Source: Candidatus Gastranaerophilales bacterium (GTDB taxonomy: Bacteria; Cyanobacteriota; Vampirovibrionia; Gastranaerophilales; Gastranaerophilaceae). Taken from it: a stretch of DNA of 64,000 nt. Numbering within the stretch: position 1 is the stretch's first letter; each line of letters starts with the position of its first letter. The position numbers were made by a program, and so were the translations under genes. The stretch is from contig CAJOKJ010000008.1 in NCBI GenBank assembly GCA_905235155.1, forward strand, positions 1 to 64,000, written 5' to 3'. Shown here piece after piece: positions 39,024 to 48,318 of the stretch. The notes beneath the pieces were generated by a model. The model had not been told where the DNA came from, did not search any database, and saw nothing but the letters and a program-made list of their open reading frames with translations.

Positions 39024-39269
39024 TTATCCGATTAATTGTAAAGCGATGAATAACGCATAAATTGCTGTTGCTTCAGCCAAACCTAAACCGATAATAAAGT
39101 TAATGAATGCTTTACCTGCGATTTCAGGTTGTCTTGCCATTGATTCTAACATACCTTTTGTTGCTAATCCGATACCGATACCACCACCGATAGCACCAAA
39201 GCCAATTGCTATACCTGCACCTAATTTACTGAATGCTGCAACTTGAGTTGCGATTTGTTCTACTGCCAT
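39024..39269 (-). CDS. atpE: F-type ATP synthase c subunit
   Basis: The 81-residue hairpin has a Gly-rich first helix (GAGIAIGFGAIGGGIGIG), the ARQPE loop (45-49) and Glu66 in the second helix (GLAEATAIYAL). The Na+ type usually needs a Gln in the first helix and an EST motif; here Ile and EAT are found, so proton coupling is the better reading. Symbol atpE follows E. coli; cyanobacterial naming is atpH. Confidence 0.96.
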   Translation of the reverse strand: MAVEQIATQVAAFSKLGAGIAIGFGAIGGGIGIGLATKGMLESMARQPEIAGKAFINFIIGLGLAEATAIYALFIALQLIG

Positions 39270-39297
39270 AATTTTTCTCCTTTATTTTCTTACTTTT

Positions 39298-39984
39298 TTA
39301 TTCTTCTTCACTTACCGCAAGGGCAATGTATGTTGTCGATAACAACGTAAATACAAGTGCTTGAATTAACGCAACAAACACTTCAAAAAACATGAATGGT
39401 AATGGTGCAAAATATGCACACATACTTGCAAATGTAAATACAAGTATTTCACCTGCCATTATGTTAGCAAAAAGCCGTAGTGCAAGTGAAAAAGGTCTTA
39501 CAAACAATTCCAGCAAATCAACTAAGGCAATCATTATTCCATCTATTCTGAAATTTTCAATAAAAAAGTGAAAGCCTTTCTTCTTTATACCAAAGAAGAT
39601 GTAATATATTGAAACCACAATAGCCATTGCTGCTGTCATATTTATATCATTATTTGGAGATGCTAATTCTCCGGAATGCAAATGGATTAATCTCCAAGGT
39701 AACTGACCTAAAAGATTTGCTGTTAATATAAACATAAATAACGTAAGTAACAGCGGTAAATGTTTTTTGCCTTCTTTTTCTCCCATATTTGAAGCAACAA
39801 TTCCGGAAAAGTAAGATATTATTGATTCAAATACTACTTGTAATTTTGTTGGAACTATTGATAATTTCCTTGTTGTAATATAAGAAACTATTATCAATAA
39901 ACCCATTGTTATCCACATTGTAATTAATGTGTCAACGTTAAAAGCAACGTTACCTATGTTTGCTATCCAGTGTCCTTCGCTCAT
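39298..39984 (-). CDS. atpB: F-type ATP synthase a subunit
   Basis: The 228 residues have about five to six membrane helices. SLALRLFANIMAGEILVF carries the essential Arg facing the c-ring, and FEVFVALIQALVFTLLSTTYIALA is the last helix pair. It opens the operon; no atpI is seen upstream, where 85 AT-rich bases separate it from the divergent birA. The promoters must lie there. Confidence 0.95.
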   Translation of the reverse strand: MSEGHWIANIGNVAFNVDTLITMWITMGLLIIVSYITTRKLSIVPTKLQVVFESIISYFSGIVASNMGEKEGKKHLPLLLTLFMFILTANLLGQLPWRLIHLHSGELASPNNDINMTAAMAIVVSIYYIFFGIKKKGFHFFIENFRIDGIMIALVDLLELFVRPFSLALRLFANIMAGEILVFTFASMCAYFAPLPFMFFEVFVALIQALVFTLLSTTYIALAVSEEE

Positions 39985-40069
39985 TTCATACCTTTTTTAT
40001 TATTTTTTCATATTATATATTGCTGAAAAAAATTTAGCAAATACTTTATTTTTATTGTAGATTTATTTT

Positions 40070-40774
40070 ATGAAGCTAAAATATTTAGAAGAAATAAATT
40101 CAACAAACAGTTATTGTAAGAATAATATTTTAAATCTCGAAGACAGAACGGTTGTGTATACTTTTGTTCAGACATCAGGTAGAGGACGTTTTGCTCGCCA
40201 ATGGGTAAATTTAGGTAAAGACAATTTATATTTGTCTATTGTTCTGAAGCCTTCATCTGTTTTAATGCCTGTTTATTCTAATTTAACTCAATATACAAGT
40301 TTAATTCTTGCTCAAACTTTTATGGAATCAGGTGTATCTCCTAAGATTAAGTGGCCGAATGATATTCTTATTGACTCTAAAAAGATTTCCGGGATATTGG
40401 CAGAAACTGTTTTTAAAAATGGCGAATTAAAAGGGATTATTATTGGAGTTGGAATTAATTTAAATGCTGATACAAAAGATTTTTTGCAAATTGATAAACC
40501 TGTTACATCACTAAATTTAGAGTTAAATAAAGCAGTTGATAAAATTGAATTTTTTGAAAGATTTATAAATAAATTTTTTGATAGTTATGATTTATTTTTA
40601 AAAGAGGGTTTTATGTTTATAAAGCCAAAATATGAACAGTTTATCGATTTTTTAGGTAAAGAAATTACAATAAATAATTTAGATGAAAAAATTGTCGGTA
40701 TTGCCAAAGAGATTACAAATGACGGTGCAATTGTAATTAATGATAAAAAATTTTTCACAGGTGATATTTTATAA
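40070..40774 (+). CDS. birA: Biotin--[acetyl-CoA carboxylase] ligase
   Basis: BirA attaches biotin to the carboxyl carrier protein. The 234 residues are the catalytic and C-terminal domains only; the N-terminal DNA-binding domain of E. coli BirA is absent, so this is a non-regulatory, class I type. SGRGRFARQW (about 36-45) is the biotinyl-AMP loop, and KWPNDILIDSKKISGILAE and GIIIGVGINLN are the other core motifs. It is divergent from the ATP synthase operon. Confidence 0.92.
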   Translation: MKLKYLEEINSTNSYCKNNILNLEDRTVVYTFVQTSGRGRFARQWVNLGKDNLYLSIVLKPSSVLMPVYSNLTQYTSLILAQTFMESGVSPKIKWPNDILIDSKKISGILAETVFKNGELKGIIIGVGINLNADTKDFLQIDKPVTSLNLELNKAVDKIEFFERFINKFFDSYDLFLKEGFMFIKPKYEQFIDFLGKEITINNLDEKIVGIAKEITNDGAIVINDKKFFTGDIL

Positions 40775-40781
40775 ATATAGA

Positions 40782-41453
40782 TTAAAAATCGTGTTGGTCA
40801 TGTGCTTCAAGATATTCTCTTACGGTATTTAATGCCGCTTGCACGATACGGGTAATACGAGATGATGATAAGCCGACTTGTCTTGCTATTTCTTTAACCT
40901 GCATATTTCTGTAAAAACGATATTCAACAATAGTTCTGTCTTTTTGAGGCAATGTTGCAATAGCCTCTTTAATCATTCTGCCCATTTCTGTAATTTCCGC
41001 TGCTTCATCCGGCATTGCTTTTGTATCTTTTACAAAATCAAAAGGAGAATCACTATCGGAATTAGCTGAAGCAATACTATCAATGGATAAAATCGTTTCG
41101 TAAACAGCTTCTCTAACTTTTGAAGGTGTTACTTCCAATCCGTCTTCATCTGTTTCGCTGTTTGTACCTTCTTCACCTTCTTCTTTTTTGTGTTTTAAAG
41201 AATACCATTTATAACGATTTCTAAGTTCATTTCTTATTGCCCAACGAACAGCAGTACCTATGTATGCTGCATTGTATCGTTCCAGTTCTTCATCCGTTTT
41301 GTCTTTTATCATGGATTGAACGGCAATAATCCCAATGCTGACCAACTCTTCGTATTCGACCATGTGCGTAGGAATACGACGCTGCTCAACTTTTGCAACT
41401 TTTTGAACTATATCTATGTATTCTTTTAATCTTGAATTGCTTTGCATTTGCAT
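40782..41453 (-). CDS. fliA: FliA/WhiG-type sigma-70 family factor
   Basis: The 223 residues have sigma region 2 (about 25-85, VEYEELVSIGIIAVQSMI and the core-binding helix), a loose linker, and region 4 (about 160-215) with the helix-turn-helix VKEIARQVGLSSSRITRIVQ. SSSRITRI-type sequence and length fit sigma-28 (FliA), which directs late flagellar genes. The context, next to flhB, supports this. The linker is longer and more acidic than usual for FliA. The symbol is therefore likely but not certain. Confidence 0.8.
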   Translation of the reverse strand: MQMQSNSRLKEYIDIVQKVAKVEQRRIPTHMVEYEELVSIGIIAVQSMIKDKTDEELERYNAAYIGTAVRWAIRNELRNRYKWYSLKHKKEEGEEGTNSETDEDGLEVTPSKVREAVYETILSIDSIASANSDSDSPFDFVKDTKAMPDEAAEITEMGRMIKEAIATLPQKDRTIVEYRFYRNMQVKEIARQVGLSSSRITRIVQAALNTVREYLEAHDQHDF

Positions 41454-41485
41454 ATACTAACCGGTCAGCAAAATAATTTATTATT

Positions 41486-42547
41486 TTATCTTTGCTTTTT
41501 TTTCATATTATACACAAAAATTAAAATTTCTGCAATAGCCTTATATAATTCAGGCGGAATGTACTGATTTACGTCTACTATACGGTATAATGCTCTTGCA
41601 ACAGGTGCATTATCTATTACAGGTATGTTATTTTCTTCTGCAATTTTTATGATTTTGCGTGCTATCATTTCAGACCCTTTTGCTGTTAGTACAGGACATT
41701 CCATTTCTGCTTGGTCGTATTTTAACGCACAAGCTACATGTATAGGATTTCTTACTACAAAGTCAGAATCAGGTACTGCGTCCATCATACCTTTTTGGAG
41801 CATTTGCATACGTCTTTGACGCAATGCGGCTTTTACGTTAGGGTCGCCTTCTGTATTTTTATATTCATCTTTAATTTCTTTAAATGACATTTTTTGGTCT
41901 TTTAAAAATTTCCATTTTGTCATACCATAATCGGCAGCGGCAATGACAAGGAATGCCAGACATGCTTTAAAGATAAATTCTACAATTAATTTTCCAAATT
42001 CTATCATTACTGCAAAGTTGTTATCTATTGCCGCCAGTTGTAAAATTGATTTTAAGTGTGCTGAATATACCGACCAACCGATAAATCCTAATATTGCAAC
42101 TTTTACAATATTTTTTACCAATTCAAACAATGTTTTGATTGATACTAAATTTTTAAAATATTTAGTTGGGTTTAATTTATCCAGTTTGGGCATCAGTGGT
42201 GCTGTTGCTACAAGAGGCCCAACTTGCATAAAGTCTGCAAGTATTGCCACTGCCCAAGCTAAAAATAATATTGGACCTATGATTAAAACGGTTGGTATAA
42301 CTGTCATTGTAAGAATGTATGTAAGACCAACACGGTCAATATTGGCATTTGGTATTTGTTCATAAAGCAGTATGTATAAATGTGTTATTTGATCCCAAAT
42401 AAAAGGTGCAAGAGCATTTATTGCAGTAAAAAGCACCAACAGTGAAATTGCTGTTGAGAAGTCTTTTGATTTTACAACCTGCCCTTCTTTTCTTGCTCTT
42501 TGAAGTTTTTGGGGAGTTGCGTCAAACTGCTTATCTTCATCACCCAT
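41486..42547 (-). CDS. flhB: Flagellar export apparatus protein FlhB
   Basis: FlhB switches the flagellar export gate between rod/hook and filament substrates. The 353 residues have the basic N-terminus (KQFDATPQKLQRARKEGQV), four helices (about 30-210), and the cytoplasmic part with MSFKEIKDEYKNTEGDP. The self-cleavage motif, normally NPTH, is N267-P268-I269-H270 here. The C-terminal part ends in IPVIDNAPVARALYRIVDVNQYIP, as expected. It lies 32 bases upstream of the sigma factor gene. A type III secretion SctU is less likely, given fliN and fliM in the window. Confidence 0.92.
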   Translation of the reverse strand: MGDEDKQFDATPQKLQRARKEGQVVKSKDFSTAISLLVLFTAINALAPFIWDQITHLYILLYEQIPNANIDRVGLTYILTMTVIPTVLIIGPILFLAWAVAILADFMQVGPLVATAPLMPKLDKLNPTKYFKNLVSIKTLFELVKNIVKVAILGFIGWSVYSAHLKSILQLAAIDNNFAVMIEFGKLIVEFIFKACLAFLVIAAADYGMTKWKFLKDQKMSFKEIKDEYKNTEGDPNVKAALRQRRMQMLQKGMMDAVPDSDFVVRNPIHVACALKYDQAEMECPVLTAKGSEMIARKIIKIAEENNIPVIDNAPVARALYRIVDVNQYIPPELYKAIAEILIFVYNMKKKQR

Positions 42548-42590
42548 TAAATATGACCTTTGATAGTTGTTTTACTATTAGCATGTTACT

Positions 42591-42630
42591 ATAAACAAAA
42601 TAAACCTTTCAAATTAATGAAAGGTTTATT
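42591..42630 (-). terminator. Rho-independent terminator after deoC
   Basis: A perfect 13-bp stem (42599-42611 and 42618-42630) with loop AATTAA. On the minus strand it is followed by TTTTGTTTAT. It lies 28 bases after the deoC stop. Confidence 0.85.
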
Positions 42631-42658
42631 AAGAAATTTTTTAAAATTTTTAAATATG

Positions 42659-43312
42659 TTATTCAGAAACGATTTTTACACCTGAGCTTGTACCGATTCT
42701 GTCTGCACCTGCTTCAATTACAGCCAATGCATCTTCTTTAGAACGAACACCGCCTGAGGCTTTAACCATTAATCCATGTGGTGCAACTGTATCGTGCATG
42801 ATTTTTACATCTTCGGGTTTTGCTCCTACACCGCCTTTTACAAAGCCTGTTGATGTTTTAACAAGGTCTGCACCTGCTTCTACACATAATTCACTGGCTT
42901 TTTTTATTTCTTCTTTTGTTAATAAGTCTGTTTCTAATATAACTTTTAATAAATGATTTCCGCAAGCAGCTTTTACTGTTTTTATGTCTTCAACTACATA
43001 ATCATAGTTTTTATCTTTCATTGCAGATACATTGATAACCATATCAATTTCATCAGCACCATCTTCTAATGCTGTTTTTGCTTCAAATGCAGTAACTTTT
43101 GATGAGCTTGCTCCTAAAGGAAAACCTACAACAGTAACTATTTTTACATCAGAACCTGCTAAATTTTCTTTTGCTAATTTTACATAAGCAGGGTTTACGC
43201 AAACTCCAAAGAATTTGTGTTCTTTTGCTTCTTCAAATAATTTCAAGAATTGTTCTTTTGTTGCGTCTTGTTTTAATAATGTGTGTTCAATGTACTCATT
43301 TAATTGTTTCAT
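42659..43312 (-). CDS. deoC: Deoxyribose-phosphate aldolase
   Basis: DeoC splits 2-deoxyribose-5-phosphate to glyceraldehyde-3-phosphate and acetaldehyde in nucleoside breakdown. The 217 residues match the short bacterial form. VVGFPLGASS, ADEIDMVINVSA and DLVKTSTGF (with the Schiff-base Lys) are all present, as is the final KASGGVRSKEDA phosphate-binding loop. A single-gene unit. Confidence 0.96.
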   Translation of the reverse strand: MKQLNEYIEHTLLKQDATKEQFLKLFEEAKEHKFFGVCVNPAYVKLAKENLAGSDVKIVTVVGFPLGASSSKVTAFEAKTALEDGADEIDMVINVSAMKDKNYDYVVEDIKTVKAACGNHLLKVILETDLLTKEEIKKASELCVEAGADLVKTSTGFVKGGVGAKPEDVKIMHDTVAPHGLMVKASGGVRSKEDALAVIEAGADRIGTSSGVKIVSE

Positions 43313-43445
43313 ATAACCTCCTATTTCAGTAATATCATATTACAAGAAAAATACATATTAAAGAACATGTTGTTAATAAAACTTATTAAAAACCTGCAAT
43401 TGTGTTTAAATATGATAAAATTGATAATTATATGAGGATATTGTC

Positions 43446-45722
43446 ATGTTTGATTTTTTTAAGAAGCAGGAAACTGTTAATAAAGCGGAAGTATTAAATG
43501 AAATTTATACAAAATTAAAAGATTATACATATTACTATGATGTTCCAAATGAAAGGAAGGAACAACTAAGAAATATTGTAAAAAAGTATGGATATTTGAA
43601 TTATCCTCATTTGAAAGTTTTGGAAGAACTGTCAGCCGCAGAAACTCTTTGTGCTTTGGAGATTAAATGGGAAAATAACGGGATATTTAAAGACGGAAAA
43701 TTTGTTTTTGATAATGATAAAGTCAGTCCGCTGGCAAGAAATAATGTTAAAAACAGTAATTGGTTAAAAAAAGAAGGTCATGATATAAAATTAATAAATC
43801 TTGCTGCACTTGGAAACGGTAATTATGCTGATGCTCCAGGTAAATTTTTTGATTGGGTTAAGCAAATTCTTATTCTTCCGACCGGAGATTTGGCTCGTGG
43901 TATTTTTGATACGACAGTATATCTTATTCCGTTTCAAAAAAGAGATTTTGGTTGTGCTTACTTGCCTACAAGTTCAGAAATTAGTCCTGAATTAAATGAC
44001 AAAAATATGGAACTTCATTTGGGAATATCTTTGGAAGAACAGGTAAAATTATTTATTGAATTGGCACAGCTCGCAGGTCATCCTGTCATATATGATGTAT
44101 TACCTCAGGCCGGTCGTTTTGAAAAAAATGTTCTTGCTAATCCTTTTATTGCAAGGTGGTTTGATGTTAATGATTTGATAAATAAAATTTCAGCAAAGGT
44201 TGATGAAATTTCGGATAAACTTGCAGAAAAATTTGATAAAGAAGATGTAAACGTTACAAAAGAGCTGTATAAACAAATTCTAAAAGGCGGAGCAGGTGAG
44301 TTTTCAGCAAAATATAAAGAAATTTATAATGAATTTGATAATTTACTTGAAGATTATAAAAAGGAAATTTCAAATAATGCGTCATTAAAGGATAATCAAG
44401 TTAAATTATTAAAAAAAGTCAAAGAAGTTGTAGCAAAGAAATTAGATGTAAATCTTTCTAAAAAATTAACAGAAGATGATATTACAAATGATGTTATAGA
44501 AGCACTAACATCAGAAGGCTTATGGACTGTTCCGGGTGGAGCTTGGTGTTCTGCGGGTGTTCCTGTATTTCAAAAAATGAGTGAATGTGGTGGTTATCCT
44601 ATATTTAAGCATTATGATTTTGAAGGTAATAATGTTACGGCATTTGCTAATTTAGATTGTCAAACACCATACTATTTTGCATTTCTTGAAAACGGAAATA
44701 TTAATAAACCTGTCGTTAAAAAGTTTATTGAGCATTTAGAAAAATTCCAAGAAAAATATGGTTTTGACGGATTTAGAGTTGATCATGTTGATCATATAGT
44801 TGATAAAGTTTCAACAAAAAACGGGCTCCCTATTAGTTATCGTGCTCCGTCAGTTGTTTTAGGCGAGTTAAACAGACACATGAAATCAAAAATTCCTTAT
44901 TTTGCAACACTTGCAGAATACATGTTGTGGGATAAGTTTTATAAGGAGTATCATAAAGAAATGTGCTTTGATGTTTTATGGGGTAACGATATAATATCTC
45001 AATCCGATAAAACTCCTGAAGTTATTGTTGAAGATAATCAAGATTTAACTAATTATAATGTTGATTTGAAATCAGGTGAAGGTTTGTCTTTCTTAAAGAC
45101 ATATAACAATCAAGATGGTGAATTTGATGCCATTGACAGATATCCTGCTCAATTAGGTGAAAACGGTGCAATTTTTAAGTGGTTTAAATATAAGTTTTTA
45201 CCCGGTGGCAAATTTGCAAACAGACCTGTAATGTATGTTGACGGTGATGAATCTTTTACACAATGCGAAGTTGAAAAAACAGTCGGTAATGAAATTTCTA
45301 TGCATAGAAATAAGAATTATCATTTCTTTAACAGGTTTGATTCTATTAACAGACTTGCACGAAGTTTTGAAGTTGTTACCGAAGGTGAAGCACAAATTAT
45401 TGTGCAAGATGATGATGGCTATGTTTGCTGGCTTGTTTCAAAAGAAACTTTAAAACAGGCTCTTTTAGTTGTAGCAAATTATCAGGCTCCAACTGAAAAA
45501 TTTACAAAGCAGGATGAAAACGGAAATAATTATACAGAAGTTAAATACGGACAAGATGTTTTTAATAAAGAAATAAATGTTCCAGGTGATTATTCTGCCG
45601 TTGCTGAGTATGTATTTAATGGAGAAGATTTTGAAAGAGTTTCTTTTGCCACTCCTGAAAATCGCCTTTTCTTTGACAAATTATACCCTAGTCAATTCAA
45701 AATATTTGAACTTACACGTTAA
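43446..45722 (+). CDS. GH13 (alpha-amylase superfamily)-like protein
   Basis: The protein has 758 residues and no signal peptide, so it acts in the cytoplasm. The N-terminal 100 residues are helical. A broken TIM barrel follows, with VIYDVLPQAGRF (like region I) at about 215 and an inserted charged, helical part (about 245-350). YGFDGFRVDHVDH (nucleophile candidate D446) is region II, and FATLAEYM (acid/base candidate E491) is region III. The usual region IV NHD is replaced by VEDNQDLTN. The C-terminus is a beta domain. Glycogen- or disaccharide-linked activity is possible; the exact substrate is not shown. Confidence 0.7.
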   Translation: MFDFFKKQETVNKAEVLNEIYTKLKDYTYYYDVPNERKEQLRNIVKKYGYLNYPHLKVLEELSAAETLCALEIKWENNGIFKDGKFVFDNDKVSPLARNNVKNSNWLKKEGHDIKLINLAALGNGNYADAPGKFFDWVKQILILPTGDLARGIFDTTVYLIPFQKRDFGCAYLPTSSEISPELNDKNMELHLGISLEEQVKLFIELAQLAGHPVIYDVLPQAGRFEKNVLANPFIARWFDVNDLINKISAKVDEISDKLAEKFDKEDVNVTKELYKQILKGGAGEFSAKYKEIYNEFDNLLEDYKKEISNNASLKDNQVKLLKKVKEVVAKKLDVNLSKKLTEDDITNDVIEALTSEGLWTVPGGAWCSAGVPVFQKMSECGGYPIFKHYDFEGNNVTAFANLDCQTPYYFAFLENGNINKPVVKKFIEHLEKFQEKYGFDGFRVDHVDHIVDKVSTKNGLPISYRAPSVVLGELNRHMKSKIPYFATLAEYMLWDKFYKEYHKEMCFDVLWGNDIISQSDKTPEVIVEDNQDLTNYNVDLKSGEGLSFLKTYNNQDGEFDAIDRYPAQLGENGAIFKWFKYKFLPGGKFANRPVMYVDGDESFTQCEVEKTVGNEISMHRNKNYHFFNRFDSINRLARSFEVVTEGEAQIIVQDDDGYVCWLVSKETLKQALLVVANYQAPTEKFTKQDENGNNYTEVKYGQDVFNKEINVPGDYSAVAEYVFNGEDFERVSFATPENRLFFDKLYPSQFKIFELTR

Positions 45723-46503
45723 TCGGGTTTGATACAAGTGAAAATGTTTTGTTTTTAGGTCTGGATTTTTTTAAATCAAATAAACGGTTTTCTACGAATG
45801 GTGTATGCGAAGATTCAGGTTTGTTCAGTATAAATTTTTTGTAATAACGCATTGCATCAACGGAACGTTTTAATTTGTCAAAGCAAATTCCTATACCAAG
45901 AAGTGCTTTTGCATAAGTCGGTTTTACTTTTAAAATTTGATTAAAGACTGTGCTTGCATCTTTATACTCATCAAGGCTCATTAATAATGCTGCTTTATGT
46001 TTGTAGGCTTTAAGAAAATCAGGGGCAACTTCAATAATTCGTTGATAAATCATCAAAGCCATTTCTTGTTCTCCAACAAGTTCATGTGCAAGTGCAAGTT
46101 GAACTTGTGCATTTAAATTGTCAGGATTAAGCTGAATAGAACGAATTAAACATTTTATTGCAGGGCAAGGGGAGCCGTTCATAAGATGACAAATTCCAAG
46201 TTCATAATATATTGCAAAGTCATCAATTTTATATGACAATACTTTTTCCAATGTTTCTATTGCTTTATCATAATTTTGCAAACCTTTATAAGAAATAGCA
46301 AGTCCGTAATATGCATCTGCATTGTCCCGCTTATAAAAAATCGAACGCAAATATTTTGGTACAGATTCTTGAAACATGTTTGCAAGCCTTAGTGCATCTG
46401 CTTTTACGCAAAGCTTGTATGATTCATCTTCGCTTAATTCAGGCTTCGCAGACATTTCTGACAACATATTTCTGTTTGGTTTGTTATACAACGTGATTGT
46501 CAC
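45712..46503 (-). CDS. TPR-repeat protein
   Basis: The 263 residues contain about five tetratricopeptide repeats between 25 and 245. Examples are ADAYYGLAISYKGLQNYDKAIETLEKVL, YYELGICHLMNGSPCPAIKCLIRSI and LNAQVQLALAHELVGEQEMALMIYQRII-type units, each 34 residues apart. No signal peptide. It probably acts as a protein scaffold in the cytoplasm. Its last 11 bases overlap the end of the convergent GH13-like gene. Confidence 0.8.
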   Translation of the reverse strand: MTITLYNKPNRNMLSEMSAKPELSEDESYKLCVKADALRLANMFQESVPKYLRSIFYKRDNADAYYGLAISYKGLQNYDKAIETLEKVLSYKIDDFAIYYELGICHLMNGSPCPAIKCLIRSIQLNPDNLNAQVQLALAHELVGEQEMALMIYQRIIEVAPDFLKAYKHKAALLMSLDEYKDASTVFNQILKVKPTYAKALLGIGICFDKLKRSVDAMRYYKKFILNKPESSHTPFVENRLFDLKKSRPKNKTFSLVSNPINV

Positions 46504-46622
46504 TATCTAATTTCCCTTCTCCAAATATATTTTATGAATTTTTATATTTGTTAGTAACAACCAAAAGATGTATATTTTATTAATCAATGGATTTATAAAT
46601 TTTTATGTGTTATAAATTTGTT

Positions 46623-47435
46623 ATGAAACGTGTGTTTTTGATATGTGTATTAATTATAAATATGCTTCCTGCAATTGCGGATGACAGTGTGGTTTTGAAA
46701 GGTGTAGAGAAGCAAAAAGTTACGCTTAAAAAACCTGTTAAAAATTTAAAAGGCTCTTTGTTAATTAATGATAAAGAAGTTATAAAAGACTTGCTTGAAT
46801 ATCAGGCAAAAAAAGACTTAGAGGACGTTGAAATTTTATGGAAGGGCACTGTTGAAAATAATAAAGTAATAGAATTTGCTCTTAAAAAATTGGCTACTCC
46901 AGAAAGTCAAAGACGTATACATTCCTCCTTAATGTCAAAAACTCTTTCTGCAATTGTAAGCGGTGCTTCATTTATTCCGTCTTTTGCAGGTGCAAATCCT
47001 GCAATTCAAACAGGTTCTTTTGCGGCAGGCAGGTTAGCACAAACTTTACTTAACAGAAAAAATGTTCCAAAGGAAATTCCGTTGACTGACACTGAATTGA
47101 TTGAGTTGGCAGGTTTAGTGGAATCATTGCAAGACAAGATTATTGATGCTTATTATAATTACAAAAATTCTTTGATGTGGCTTAAAGATACACGTTCAAG
47201 AATGTTGCTTTATAATAAAAATTATTCAAATGCTTTAAAAAAGGGCGAGCTTTTGGATATTACAATTTCATCTGTTTCTTATGATAATATGCTTCTTCAA
47301 GAGTATCAAGCAGAACAGGAAGCAAAAAAATACTATATTGAACTGCAAAGACTTGCAGGTAAAAAGGCAGTTGATAGCCTTTCTCTATATCAATTTAATA
47401 TTAATTCGGCTCTTGTAAAAGGGGGGTTAAAATAA
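46623..47435 (+). CDS. Exported helical protein, TolC-hairpin-like (copy 1)
   Basis: ATG 46623 is preferred over 46605 because it starts a clean signal peptide (MKRVFLICVLIINMLPAIA). The protein has 270 residues. The middle has ILWKGTVENNKVIEFALKKLATPES and an apolar Gly/Ala-rich stretch (about 115-140). The last 120 residues form a long helical pair (LVESLQDKIIDAYYNYKNSLMWL... and LLQEYQAEQEAKKYYIELQRLAGK) like the outer-membrane efflux (TolC) helical hairpin. The next gene is a clear paralogue and its start overlaps this stop. Confidence 0.65.
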   Translation: MKRVFLICVLIINMLPAIADDSVVLKGVEKQKVTLKKPVKNLKGSLLINDKEVIKDLLEYQAKKDLEDVEILWKGTVENNKVIEFALKKLATPESQRRIHSSLMSKTLSAIVSGASFIPSFAGANPAIQTGSFAAGRLAQTLLNRKNVPKEIPLTDTELIELAGLVESLQDKIIDAYYNYKNSLMWLKDTRSRMLLYNKNYSNALKKGELLDITISSVSYDNMLLQEYQAEQEAKKYYIELQRLAGKKAVDSLSLYQFNINSALVKGGLK

Positions 47436-48307
47436 TGCTAAAAAGAATTAGTTTGTTAGTTTTATTGTTGATGTTTAATCCTGTTTTTGCCGCAACTATT
47501 GAGAATTTGAATGAGCCAAAACCTGCTGCATACAGGGTTGGTACTTCTGATGAAATAGAGCATGAATATAAGGTTAAAAACTCGGTAAATGCAAAAGATG
47601 TTAAACATCAAAAACAAGAAATAATGTATACGGAAGGCTTGACGTATGCCGATTTAAGTATTAAAAAAATATCTGCCGAAATATCTCAATCAGTTGAAAT
47701 GGATAATGCTGATATGATGTGTGATTTATCAATTCTATGGCAGGGTGCCGCTACAAAAAGTGATACAATTAAATATGCTATTTATAAATTATCAAATCCT
47801 GATGCAGATAAGCCGGATGAAAAGTCTGTTAAAAAAGTTTTAACCTCAATAGCAAATATGTCAACTCTTGTTGGTGCAGGCATGGGTAATCCGCTTTTGT
47901 CAACGGGTGCTTTTTTTACCGGTTCTATGCTAAATATTATGGGGCAGGATACAAAGGCTATGAACTATAAATATTCCAAAGTTAATGATGCTGATATGAT
48001 TATTTTGGTTAGAAAAATTGATGATTTGCAACAAAAAATCGTAAACCGATATTATGATTACATAACTGCTTATGAGGTTTTACAAAAAACTTCTAAAGTG
48101 GTTAAGGAACGATATAATAATTATAAGTTGGCTCAAAACGGTTCAAAAGAGATGATTTTGATTGCGGATGCTTATTATAGGGATTCGCTTGATATGCAAA
48201 TGAAGGCAAGAAATGATTACTATAACAAAAGAGCCTCATTAGAGCAGCTTGTTGGTAAAGAGGTTTTTGAACAGTTTGAAAAAGGTTACAAAGCAAGAAA
48301 TAAGTAA
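47435..48307 (+). CDS. Exported helical protein, TolC-hairpin-like (copy 2)
   Basis: The 290 residues begin with a signal peptide (MLKRISLLVLLLMFNPVFA). They share with copy 1 an LWQGAATKSDTIKYAIYKLSNPDA segment, a Gly-rich apolar stretch and a helical C-terminal pair (VRKIDDLQQKIVNRYYDY, MKARNDYYNKRASLEQLVGKE). TAATG couples it to copy 1, with GGGGGG before it as ribosome site. The two may make a heteromeric periplasmic or outer-membrane assembly. Function unknown. Confidence 0.65.
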   Translation: MLKRISLLVLLLMFNPVFAATIENLNEPKPAAYRVGTSDEIEHEYKVKNSVNAKDVKHQKQEIMYTEGLTYADLSIKKISAEISQSVEMDNADMMCDLSILWQGAATKSDTIKYAIYKLSNPDADKPDEKSVKKVLTSIANMSTLVGAGMGNPLLSTGAFFTGSMLNIMGQDTKAMNYKYSKVNDADMIILVRKIDDLQQKIVNRYYDYITAYEVLQKTSKVVKERYNNYKLAQNGSKEMILIADAYYRDSLDMQMKARNDYYNKRASLEQLVGKEVFEQFEKGYKARNK

Positions 48308-48318
48308 AAGGGGTTAAA

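Noticed and set aside
39024-39269. Na+-coupled ATP synthase.
   Set aside because: The c subunit lacks the Gln and EST residues of Na+-binding rings.
41486-42547. Type III secretion SctU in place of FlhB.
   Set aside because: A FliA-type sigma gene is adjacent and fliN/fliM lie in the window; no other injectisome gene is seen.
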